Virus record (IMG/VR): IMGVR_UViG_3300037069_000806
Coordinates: 1 to 64,000 of that record
DNA: 64,000 nt
Direction: 5' to 3' (one strand)
Source of the DNA: a virus
Shown here: piece after piece, positions 58,028 through 64,000 of the stretch
How positions within the stretch are numbered: the stretch's first letter is position 1
Layout of the letters: each line of letters starts with the position of its first letter
The notes under the pieces: model-generated
What the model was told of the DNA's origin: nothing
Seen by the model: the letters and a program-made list of their open reading frames with translations, nothing else
Database searches by the model: none
Position numbers and translations under genes: made by a program

Positions 58028-58320
58028 CCACGCTCGCGCGCAACAGCCGACGGGCCGACCTGGCCGCGATGGGGACGCCGTCCCCGTTCCGCGCCAAGGC
58101 CGACAGCCGTCGCGCCCGTGAGGCGCAGGCCATGATCAACAAGCGGGTCGCCGAGGTCGCCTGGCTCCGCACCCTGCTCGACCAGCCGATGCCTGCGGCC
58201 CGCCGTCGCATCGCCCAGCAGCGGCTGTCCGCCACCCAGGCCAGCCTGGCGTCGTGGGTCACGTACCTGGACGACGGTGCCGAGCGCGAACCCCGAGCCG
58301 TGGCGAAGGTGACGCGGTGA
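58024..58320 (+). CDS. Unknown basic helical protein
   Basis: 98 residues from GTG in a GTGA overlap. Arg/Ala-rich helices (SRRAREAQAMINKRVAEVAWL; ARRRIAQQRLSATQASL). May bind nucleic acid. Stop overlaps the next GTG. Confidence 0.5.
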   Translation: MTTLARNSRRADLAAMGTPSPFRAKADSRRAREAQAMINKRVAEVAWLRTLLDQPMPAARRRIAQQRLSATQASLASWVTYLDDGAEREPRAVAKVTR

Positions 58321-58466
58321 CCGTCGAGGGCCACGTGTTCCCCGGGCGCGACCAGGCATGCGCCCGAGCGGGCTGCACTGTGACCCAGGCCGAGGTGTGG
58401 CTGGACATCGACTGCGCCCGCGACTCCCACCACCAGGGCAGCCGCTGTGTCGGCTTTCCCCTCTGA
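58317..58466 (+). CDS. Small Cys-containing protein
   Basis: 49 residues from GTG in a GTGA overlap. Cys at CARAGC, CARDSHH and RCVGF suggest a zinc site. Function unknown. Confidence 0.45.
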   Translation: MTVEGHVFPGRDQACARAGCTVTQAEVWLDIDCARDSHHQGSRCVGFPL

Positions 58467-58495
58467 GCGACACGCAAGAAGATTGGGTAAAGTGC

Positions 58496-58530
58496 TTGAC
58501 AACCGGTTGGCCAGGCCTCATTCTGGACAC
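58496..58530 (+). promoter_or_regulatory. Leaderless promoter 4
   Basis: TTGACA (58496-58501), 17 nt, CATTCT (58519-58524), 6 nt, ATG 58531. AACCGGTT (58501-58508) overlaps the -35. Confidence 0.78.
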
Positions 58531-60297
58531 ATGCACCCCACCACTTCAGACTTCGTTGTTGCTCCCGAGGGCGAGATCACCCGCGTCGTGAAGGCCGCCA
58601 AGGTCGTCAAGGACAAGGTCGCGCTCGTCTGGAAGAACGTGGACGAGCGCCAGGACGACGCGCTCTCCCTCAAGGTCCGTGACCTGCCCGGACGCACCTA
58701 CCTGCGCTCGAAGAAGATCAACGTGGTCGACCTCTCCAAGGAGGTTGTCGACTTCCTGTTCGCCGAGCGCTTCCTCGGTCTGGACGAGGTCGAGGCGGCG
58801 TACGCCGCGCTCCTGGCCGCCGAGGCCGCCGAGCGTGCCCGCAAGGCCGCTGCGATTGAGGCCAGCAAGGCCCAGGACACCGACCGCGAGGTCGCGCTGT
58901 CCCAGTTCCTGTACGGCTACCAGAAGGCGGGCGTCGAGTACGTCCTCGACCACGCGGACGGCCGCGCGATCATCGGCGATGAGATGGGGCTGGGCAAGAG
59001 CATCCAGGCCATCGCTGCCATCGAGGACGCCGACGCGTACCCGGCCATGGTCGCCTGCCCCCCGCACCTCGTGCGCAACTGGGTTCGGGAGTTCGGCAAG
59101 TTCAACCCCCAGCGCAAGGTCGTGATCGCCAAGGGCGTCACCCCGGACCCTGCCACCATCGCAGGCGCGGACGTGGTCGTCATCGGCTACGCGGTCCTGT
59201 CAGCGTGGGTCGGCTACCGGGTCGGTGACCCGCTGACCGGCGACCTGCTGTTCAAGAACGTCAAGTCGGTTGTCTTCGATGAGGCGCACTACCTGAAGAA
59301 CGACAAGTCGAGCCGGGCCAAGGCCGCACACGCACTGGCCCAGCGGCTGGACCCGAGCGCCCTGCGCCTGGCCCTGACCGGCACGGCTGTCCTCAACCGG
59401 GCGGACGAGATCCTGTCGCTCATCGAGGTCATCGGTCGCTGGAAGGAGTTCGGCTCCAAGGCCGAGTTCTTCCGCACCTACGTCGAGGGCACGAGCCAGG
59501 AGACCCTGGAAGGCCTGAACGAGCGCCTGCGCAGCCTCTGCTACGTGCGTCGGCTGAAGTGCGACGTGCTGCCCGACCTCCCGGCCAAGCGCCGCGTGGA
59601 CGCGTACTGCGAGGCCCCGGCCGACATCGCGCGCCAGTACGAGCGGGCCGCCAAGGACGTGATCGCGTTCCTGCTGGAGACGGCTGGCGAGAAGAAGGCC
59701 TCTTTCGCGGCGCGCGCCCAGGCGCTGGTTCGCCTCAACCTGCTGCGTCGCCTGGCCGGTCAGGCCAAGGTCGAGGCGGCAGTCGAGTGGGCCGAGGAGT
59801 TCGTCGGCAACAGCGAGCGCTCGCTGGTCGTGTTCGCCACGCACAAGGACGTCCAGGACGGGATCTACGACGGTCTGGTCGACGCCGGTGTCTCGGTCGC
59901 CCGGGTTCACGGCGACGACAACGACACCAAGGTCGAGACCGAGATCGCCCGGTTCCAGGCCAAGGGCGCGCGGGTCATCGTCTGCGGGCTCAAGAAGGCA
60001 GGCACCGGCATCACCCTCACGGCTGCCAGCGACGTGCTGATCGTGGAGCAGGACTGGACCCCGGCCAACCTGAACCAGGCTGAGGACCGGGTCCACAGGA
60101 TCGGCCAGGAAGAGTCCGTCATGGCCACCCACCTCGTGGTGGACCTGCCCATTGATGAGCACCTGCGGTCCGTGGTCGCCCGCAAGCAGGTCATCTGCGA
60201 CGCAGTCAACCAGGGCCAGGGCAGCACCGAGGAACTGACCGAGGGTTCGGTCATGGACGAGGTGATCGACCTCCTCACCGGCCGCAAGGCCTCGTGA
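58531..60297 (+). CDS. SNF2-family helicase (SMARCAL1-like)
   Basis: 588 residues from the ATG 6 nt after promoter 4; the longer frame from 58447 would cross the promoter. Motif I EMGLGKS (151-157), motif II VVFDEAHYLKN near 250, motif III ALTGTAVLNR near 285. The C-terminal lobe has GLKKAGTGITLTAAS and EDRVHRIGQEE, classic motifs V and VI of SWI2/SNF2. N-terminal 120 residues are unique. Unlike the protein at 28483, motif VI is intact. It may act on host chromatin-like complexes or forks early in infection. Confidence 0.85.
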   Translation: MHPTTSDFVVAPEGEITRVVKAAKVVKDKVALVWKNVDERQDDALSLKVRDLPGRTYLRSKKINVVDLSKEVVDFLFAERFLGLDEVEAAYAALLAAEAAERARKAAAIEASKAQDTDREVALSQFLYGYQKAGVEYVLDHADGRAIIGDEMGLGKSIQAIAAIEDADAYPAMVACPPHLVRNWVREFGKFNPQRKVVIAKGVTPDPATIAGADVVVIGYAVLSAWVGYRVGDPLTGDLLFKNVKSVVFDEAHYLKNDKSSRAKAAHALAQRLDPSALRLALTGTAVLNRADEILSLIEVIGRWKEFGSKAEFFRTYVEGTSQETLEGLNERLRSLCYVRRLKCDVLPDLPAKRRVDAYCEAPADIARQYERAAKDVIAFLLETAGEKKASFAARAQALVRLNLLRRLAGQAKVEAAVEWAEEFVGNSERSLVVFATHKDVQDGIYDGLVDAGVSVARVHGDDNDTKVETEIARFQAKGARVIVCGLKKAGTGITLTAASDVLIVEQDWTPANLNQAEDRVHRIGQEESVMATHLVVDLPIDEHLRSVVARKQVICDAVNQGQGSTEELTEGSVMDEVIDLLTGRKAS

Positions 60298-60451
60298 GGA
60301 TCCGGTCTGGCCCCCACGTCGCGACGTGGGACCACCCGCACCGCACACGAGCGATTCGTGCCGACGCTGGTGGGGGCCAGGCCCGGGGGAGAGGGAGTTA
60401 CCGGGGGCTCCCTCTCCCCTCCACCACTGACAAGTGGTAGCCCGAAGAGAC
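60298..60451 (+). other. Structured intergenic region (possible RNA element)
   Basis: Several inverted repeats: an 11-bp outer stem CTGGCCCCCAC (60307-60317) with GTGGGGGCCAG (60370-60380); inside it, an 18-bp perfect palindrome CCCACGTCGCGACGTGGG (60313-60330) that competes with it; and a CACGA-GCGAT-TCGTG hairpin. A terminator stem follows at 60386. No gene was found. It could be an attenuator, protein-binding RNA or a compound terminator. Confidence 0.6.
60386..60419 (+). terminator. Transcription terminator hairpin
   Basis: Perfect 12-bp stem: GGGGAGAGGGAG (60386-60397) with CTCCCTCTCCCC (60408-60419), 10-nt loop. It closes the SNF2 operon just before leaderless promoter 5. Confidence 0.8.
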
Positions 60452-60486
60452 TTGACCACCCTCGCAGGAAGCCTCATACTGAAGAC
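60452..60486 (+). promoter_or_regulatory. Leaderless promoter 5
   Basis: TTGACC (60452-60457), 17 nt, CATACT (60475-60480), 6 nt, ATG 60487. The AACCGGTT palindrome is absent (ACCACCCT). Confidence 0.76.
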
Positions 60487-60657
60487 ATGACCAAGACCTT
60501 CGCCCCCGGCGACCGCGTCCAGTACCGCCTCCCGATGAACCACACCTGGACGACCGGCCTCGTCCTCGACGTCCACCAGGGCGCGGGAACCGCCGCTGCC
60601 TACCTCGTGGACTACGCACCCACCGGTCTCTGGACCTCGACTGTGAAGGCAGCCTGA
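60487..60657 (+). CDS. Small unknown protein
   Basis: 56 residues directly after promoter 5. Beta-rich with an SH3-like look: FAPGDRVQYRLP, TWTTGLVLDVHQGAG, AYLVDYAPTGLW. Function unknown. Confidence 0.55.
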   Translation: MTKTFAPGDRVQYRLPMNHTWTTGLVLDVHQGAGTAAAYLVDYAPTGLWTSTVKAA

Positions 60658-60658
60658 C

Positions 60659-61657
60659 GTGAGCACCTCGACCCTGGACGACGTCTTCGGCGACCTGGAC
60701 TTTGACGACCTGGAGGAAGAGGTCGCGCAGGTCTCGTCCGAGAACGTGTGGGACCGGCACGACCGCCTGAAGAGTGAGATGGAGGCGGCCCAGGCCGCAG
60801 CCGAAGCGGCCCGCGACTCGTGGTTCGAGCGGAAGATCCGCGTGTCCCCGTCGTACTTCAACCGGAGCACCTGGGCGCTTCTAGCGCGCAATCTCGACAA
60901 CCTGGAAGACCGGGACATGGATCGCGCGACGCGCTACTTCAACGGAGACGTTGAGGGCATGTCCGGCCGCCAGGTCGCCGAGCACATCCTGTCGATGGTG
61001 CGCCGCGACCGGGAGGTGCTGCTCGCTGAGACCGAGTCGCAGCAGGTCTACGCCGCCGCCAAGGACGAGGCCGAGAAGGCCGGGTTCCCGGTCGGCTCCG
61101 TGGTCGCATTCAAGACGACCAAGGGTCAGAGCAACCACATGCACGCGGAGGGTGTCGTCCGCGAGGTGACCACCGCCAACTACATCGTGACCATCGACAA
61201 GCAACGCAGCGACTACGACATGCGCGAGCAGGACACAGCGCGGATCAAGATCGCACGGGCCACCAAGTCCGCGTGGTCCGGCGGCCGAGAGATGGTGCTG
61301 GTGTGGGGACCGTCCAGCGCCAGCGCGTACCAGGCCCGGATGGCCGAGGAGGCCCGCAAGGCGCGCGAGGAGCAGCGTCGCAACGCGGCTGCGCAGAACG
61401 CGTGGCGCGCGGCGCAGGCCAAGTGGAGCGAGGTCCAAACCTCGTGGGCAGACTACGAGCAGGCCCAGCGCGCTGTCGTGGGCAACGCCGCTGCGGCAGC
61501 CCTTCAGGTGCTGATCCAGCGCCACCAGGACGAGATGGCCCGGCTGGTGGCCGAGAAGACCAACACCCTGACCGCTAACCTGCGGGTGCCGAACGTCGCC
61601 AAGTACGAGCGCCCGTCCAACCGCTGGCAGGACTACCTGGAGGGTGAGCAGGCATGA
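60659..61657 (+). CDS. Coiled-coil protein, unknown
   Basis: 332 residues from GTG. Begins STSTLDDVFGDLDF; the DDVFGDL motif recurs in the gene at 63850. Middle region VVAFKTTKGQSNHMHAEGVVRE is beta-rich; the C-terminal third is a long Ala/Gln/Arg helix (EEARKAREEQRRNAAAQNAW). The last 4 nt overlap the metallohydrolase gene. Confidence 0.55.
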   Translation: MSTSTLDDVFGDLDFDDLEEEVAQVSSENVWDRHDRLKSEMEAAQAAAEAARDSWFERKIRVSPSYFNRSTWALLARNLDNLEDRDMDRATRYFNGDVEGMSGRQVAEHILSMVRRDREVLLAETESQQVYAAAKDEAEKAGFPVGSVVAFKTTKGQSNHMHAEGVVREVTTANYIVTIDKQRSDYDMREQDTARIKIARATKSAWSGGREMVLVWGPSSASAYQARMAEEARKAREEQRRNAAAQNAWRAAQAKWSEVQTSWADYEQAQRAVVGNAAAAALQVLIQRHQDEMARLVAEKTNTLTANLRVPNVAKYERPSNRWQDYLEGEQA

Positions 61658-62133
61658 GTGACCACCAGCGCCAGCGCGCGTACCGGGCCGAGTGGAAGGT
61701 GCGACACCTCGGTGTCCACCTCCCCAGCGCCGACCACGTCAAGGCCCTGATCAAGATCGCCGAGCGGCTGCCTTGGATCCCCGAGGGCCGCAAGGGCTGC
61801 ATGGTCGAGGTGTCGATGGTCACCACGCGCGCGTACTACGGCGGGGGAGTGATGCACATCCCGGCCAAGAGCATCGGTCCGTCGGGTGACTGGGCGTGGA
61901 CTGACATCGTGGTTCTGCACGAGTACGCGCACCACCTGGCAACTACTGACCACGGTCATGATGACGTCTTCACCAGCACCCTGCTGCGCCTGCTGCGCGG
62001 CGTGGGCAGGGACGAGGTGGCAGATGCCCTGGAAGCGGCCTACAAGGCCACCGGAGCGGCTGTCAGGGACTGCCAAGAGGTTACCCCCAACCCCTTGTCA
62101 ACGGCTTCCGTAGGCCCCACAATGGACTCATGA
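61654..62133 (+). CDS. Zinc metallohydrolase (TIGR04338-like)
   Basis: 159 residues. HEYAHH at 89-94 with a downstream HGHDDVF (100-106) gives an HExxH...H zinc site of the putative metallohydrolase type common in actinobacteria. The stop is one base past the ATG of the next mini-gene, and promoter 6 is embedded in the last codons (NPLSTASVGPTMDS). The substrate is unknown. A host-like acquired gene is plausible. Confidence 0.7.
   Translation: MSDHQRQRAYRAEWKVRHLGVHLPSADHVKALIKIAERLPWIPEGRKGCMVEVSMVTTRAYYGGGVMHIPAKSIGPSGDWAWTDIVVLHEYAHHLATTDHGHDDVFTSTLLRLLRGVGRDEVADALEAAYKATGAAVRDCQEVTPNPLSTASVGPTMDS
62095..62129 (+). promoter_or_regulatory. Leaderless promoter 6 (inside metallohydrolase gene)
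   Basis: TTGTCA (62095-62100), 17 nt, CACAAT (62118-62123), 6 nt, ATG 62130. It lies within the 3' end of the gene at 61654. Confidence 0.7.
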
Positions 62134-62228
62134 CCACCACTGACTTCGGCCCCGTGTACGTCGGCACCGAAACACTGAGCCCCGCATCCGAACGGTACGG
62201 CGAGAACAGCACCACCGGACAGGAGTGA
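62130..62228 (+). CDS. 32-residue leader-type mini-protein
   Basis: The ATG is exactly 6 nt after promoter 6, so it would be the first codon of the transcript. Sequence MTTTDFGPVYVGTETLSP... ends TTGQE at a TGA overlapping the next ATG. It may be a short leader that couples translation of the next gene, which begins with a similar MTTT. Confidence 0.5.
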   Translation: MTTTDFGPVYVGTETLSPASERYGENSTTGQE

Positions 62229-62671
62229 TGACCACCACAGAGCGCACCGTGCCCTGGTGGGTCCGTCACCACCACGAGTTCAGCCAGCAGACCACCACCA
62301 AGGAGAGCGCCGTGCCCACCACTGTCACCCGCGACCAGGCCGAGGCCGCCCTCCAGGCGGTCAAGGACTACTTCGCCAAGTGGACCGCCGACCTGATCCT
62401 GGACGGTGAGAACTTCGGCCCGACCATCGACACCCAGCCGGTGCTCCTCCAGGGGCTGGACGGCGTCTACCAGATCATCTGGGAGGACGGCCCTGACGAC
62501 TGGGCCATGACGCGCATCCACGGGGAGGACACCGAGGAGGACCGCGCACTGCGGGCCGAGGCTGGTCTCCCGAACTACCGCACCACCCCACGCAAGGCGC
62601 TCGTGCTGCCCAAGGGCGTCCACGCCGAGCCCTACATGTCCTTCGTCCTCTCGCTCTACACGGAAGGCTGA
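62228..62671 (+). CDS. Unknown protein
   Basis: 147 residues, ATG overlapping the leader stop. N-terminus MTTTERTVPWWVRHHHEF; core AEAALQAVKDYFAKWTADLILDG and GVYQIIWEDGPDDWAM. An internal GTG (62312) could give a shorter form. No family recognised. Confidence 0.5.
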   Translation: MTTTERTVPWWVRHHHEFSQQTTTKESAVPTTVTRDQAEAALQAVKDYFAKWTADLILDGENFGPTIDTQPVLLQGLDGVYQIIWEDGPDDWAMTRIHGEDTEEDRALRAEAGLPNYRTTPRKALVLPKGVHAEPYMSFVLSLYTEG

Positions 62672-62673
62672 CC

Positions 62674-62904
62674 ATGAGCAAGCAGGTAACCATCTTCCTG
62701 CCCGACGGCTACGAGGACGCGGACTACGCGGTGCTCGTGGACGCCAACCGGCACGTGGGCCCTAAGGCCGAGTGGGCCGCCCACGTGATCCGGCTGAACG
62801 TCGAGCCGGATGCCAACAGCGAGGTCGAGGAGATCGGCATCGCGGGCGCGCTCAATGCGCTCATGCTGGACGCGGCCAAGGTCATCAGGAAGGACGCGTC
62901 ATGA
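62674..62904 (+). CDS. Unknown small protein
   Basis: 76 residues, 2 nt after the previous stop. Sequence KQVTIFLPDGYEDADYAVLVD, then NSEVEEIGIAGALNALMLDAA. Acidic, mixed alpha/beta. Function unknown. Confidence 0.5.
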   Translation: MSKQVTIFLPDGYEDADYAVLVDANRHVGPKAEWAAHVIRLNVEPDANSEVEEIGIAGALNALMLDAAKVIRKDAS

Positions 62905-63092
62905 CGGACAAGGACATCACCCTGACCGCGAGCGACGCGGACACCATCTCCATGCTGCTGGGGCACGCTGTCGACTACTTCAACCAGCAGGCCGTGAACA
63001 TGGAGGACGAAGACGCGGCCGTCGCCGAGTCCTACCGCGACCTGGCCGAGATGGCCCAGCACTACCAGGACAAGATGATGAGGAGCCGGTAG
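62901..63092 (+). CDS. Unknown small acidic protein
   Basis: 63 residues in an ATGA overlap. Helical and acidic (SDADTISMLLGHAVDYFNQQ; AESYRDLAEMAQHYQDKMM). Function unknown. Confidence 0.5.
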   Translation: MTDKDITLTASDADTISMLLGHAVDYFNQQAVNMEDEDAAVAESYRDLAEMAQHYQDKMMRSR

Positions 63093-63094
63093 CC

Positions 63095-63409
63095 ATGACC
63101 ACCCTGCTGCGTTGGCTGACGGGCAAGGAAAAGGAAGCACCGCCTGCCCAGTCGCAGATCGGCACCACGCCGATGACGTCGTACTGGGTCGAAGGCGCGG
63201 TGCCCCACGGCCTGGAGGCGTCGGGCTACGTCGAGGCCGATGGCTGGGAGATCCCGGCCTGGCAGATCAACATCTACCGCGCGCTGCGCGGCCTGGGTTG
63301 GGACCACGACATGGCGTACGCCGGTCTCCAGTTCGCTTCACCGCTGGCCGACGAGGGCATCACGGACGAGAACACGTTGCTGCGCCGCGCGCTGAGGGTG
63401 GGTGACTGA
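63095..63409 (+). CDS. Unknown protein
   Basis: 104 residues, 2 nt after the previous stop. Basic start (LLRWLTGKEKEAP), then YVEADGWEIPAWQINIYRALRGLGWDHD. No motif recognised. Confidence 0.5.
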   Translation: MTTLLRWLTGKEKEAPPAQSQIGTTPMTSYWVEGAVPHGLEASGYVEADGWEIPAWQINIYRALRGLGWDHDMAYAGLQFASPLADEGITDENTLLRRALRVGD

Positions 63410-63410
63410 C

Positions 63411-63554
63411 ATGGGGTGCCTGCACTGCCGTCAGGAGGTCACGAAGAGCGGCCCCTCTGGCTGGTGGATCCACGTCAAGGGTGGAGGCACGTGGTGTACG
63501 TATCCGGGCTTCTACGGCAACCGCGCCGAGCCCACAAAAGAGGTGACGGTCTGA
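63411..63554 (+). CDS. Tiny Cys protein
   Basis: 47 residues. CLHC at the N-terminus and a later Cys in GTWCTYPGFYG may bind zinc. The stop overlaps the next ATG. Function unknown. Confidence 0.45.
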   Translation: MGCLHCRQEVTKSGPSGWWIHVKGGGTWCTYPGFYGNRAEPTKEVTV

Positions 63555-63793
63555 TGGCCACCCGTCCTCTGTCGTCCGATGAGCACTACCGGCGAGCCGA
63601 GTCGATCCTGACGGGGGTCGAGAACGGCGAGTACACGAACCACACGCACATGCTGCGGCTCGCCCAGATCCACGCCACGCTCTCGCTGCGGTCGAACCCG
63701 CTGCGTCCGAACCCGCTGATCACGAGCACCGGGGAGGACTGGGAGCAGAAGGACTGGGAGAAGCGACAGAAGGCGCATCCCCCAACCGGCTGA
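63554..63793 (+). CDS. Unknown small protein
   Basis: 79 residues. Helical, charged (HYRRAESILTGVENGEYTNH; EDWEQKDWEKRQK). Its reading frame carries TLSLRSNPLRPNPLI in the middle. Function unknown. Confidence 0.5.
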   Translation: MATRPLSSDEHYRRAESILTGVENGEYTNHTHMLRLAQIHATLSLRSNPLRPNPLITSTGEDWEQKDWEKRQKAHPPTG

Positions 63794-63814
63794 CAAGAAA
63801 CACCCCGAAACCCC

Positions 63815-63849
63815 TGGACAACCGGTTCCCCCAGCCCCATACTTGAGGC
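63815..63849 (+). promoter_or_regulatory. Leaderless promoter 7
   Basis: TGGACA (63815-63820), 17 nt, CATACT (63838-63843), 6 nt, ATG 63850. AACCGGTT (63820-63827) overlaps the -35. Confidence 0.75.
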
Positions 63850-64000
63850 ATGACCTCCTCTACCACCACCGCTGCCCCTGCTGACGACGTCTTCGGCGAC
63901 CTGGCCGCCATCGAGGCCGAACTTCAGATGGTCGAGGACGCCGCGCAGGCCGAGCGCGAGGACGCCTCCAAGTACACGGGCCGCGTGGGCGGGTCGGCCA
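63850..64000 (+). CDS. Unknown protein, 3' end outside window
   Basis: The first 50 codons are visible, from the ATG 6 nt after promoter 7. It contains DDVFGDL, encoded by the same 22 bases as in the gene at 60659, so the two are probably paralogues. The remainder is helical and acidic. The gene continues past the window. Confidence 0.6.
   Translation, partial: MTSSTTTAAPADDVFGDLAAIEAELQMVEDAAQAEREDASKYTGRVGGSA

Noticed and set aside
58447-58530. Longer start for the early SNF2 gene
   Set aside because: The extension covers the promoter, and the other six promoters place their ATG at the same distance.
55539-63849. Cluster A mycobacteriophage-type stoperators (similarity of CTTGACCACC to those 13-bp sites)
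   Set aside because: The match is mostly the -35 hexamer plus three bases, and the sites occur only at promoters, not scattered within genes. No repressor or integrase gene was seen.
1-64000. tRNA genes, integrase and attachment sites
   Set aside because: I saw no cloverleaf-like sequences with the conserved T-loop, and no recombinase motifs. A tRNAscan run would be needed for certainty.

Overview
This window is part of a large, GC-rich, strictly rightward-transcribed genome of a contractile-tailed (myovirus) phage of an actinomycete, probably Streptomyces or a relative. The virion type follows from a canonical tail sheath, tail tube, tape measure and gp25/gpJ/gpI-like baseplate genes. The host guess rests on base composition, near absence of TTA codons, and phage copies of a WhiB regulator, the ubiquitin-like protein Pup and a TIGR04338-type metallohydrolase. 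No integrase, repressor, tRNA gene or CRISPR array was seen. Head genes (terminase, portal, capsid) are not visible and presumably lie to the left. Every supported gene is on the + strand, with many ATGA/GTGA stop-start overlaps.

Layout. About 1-22 kb is the tail module: a partial collagen-like fibre with a carbohydrate-binding domain, a glycosyltransferase, a probable tail terminator, sheath, tube, a chaperone pair joined by a probable +1 frameshift, a tape measure carrying two muralytic domains, baseplate hub/spike/wedge genes, fibres, and two small membrane proteins. About 22.3-44.6 kb is the DNA metabolism module: a winged-helix replication initiator with iterons inside its gene, DnaC-like loader, DnaB helicase, primase, SNF2 helicase, probable SSB, DNA polymerase I, class II ribonucleotide reductase, RecA, two resolvase-like nucleases, a WhiB regulator, Cas4-type exonuclease, Pup, ThyX, a deoxynucleotide kinase and a SpoVS-like protein.

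About 44.6-55.2 kb holds small unknown proteins plus the amidase endolysin, an Rpf/transglycosylase-like exoprotein, an HELGH metalloprotease, a HAD-like protein, and a TGT/DpdA-like enzyme fused to a Cys-rich tail. About 55.2-64 kb is a different kind of region, probably early: many tiny genes, a second SNF2 helicase and an HEYAHH metallohydrolase, punctuated by seven near-identical promoters whose -10 box lies exactly 6 nt before an ATG, so the transcripts should be leaderless.

Regulation. Two promoter families share the palindrome AACCGGTT. The right-end family is TTGAC[A/C]-N17-CATACT-N6-ATG. A second family, GCGTGTCG-N8/9-GAACCGGT-N8/9-ACGGTT, stands before operons in the tail, replication and lysis regions.

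Most notable: a phage-encoded Pup already ending in Gly-Gly-Glu, beside ThyX; no AGCT tetranucleotide found by eye in 64 kb; a probable replication origin inside the initiator gene; and the leaderless promoter family. All calls come from reading the sequence; no database search was run.
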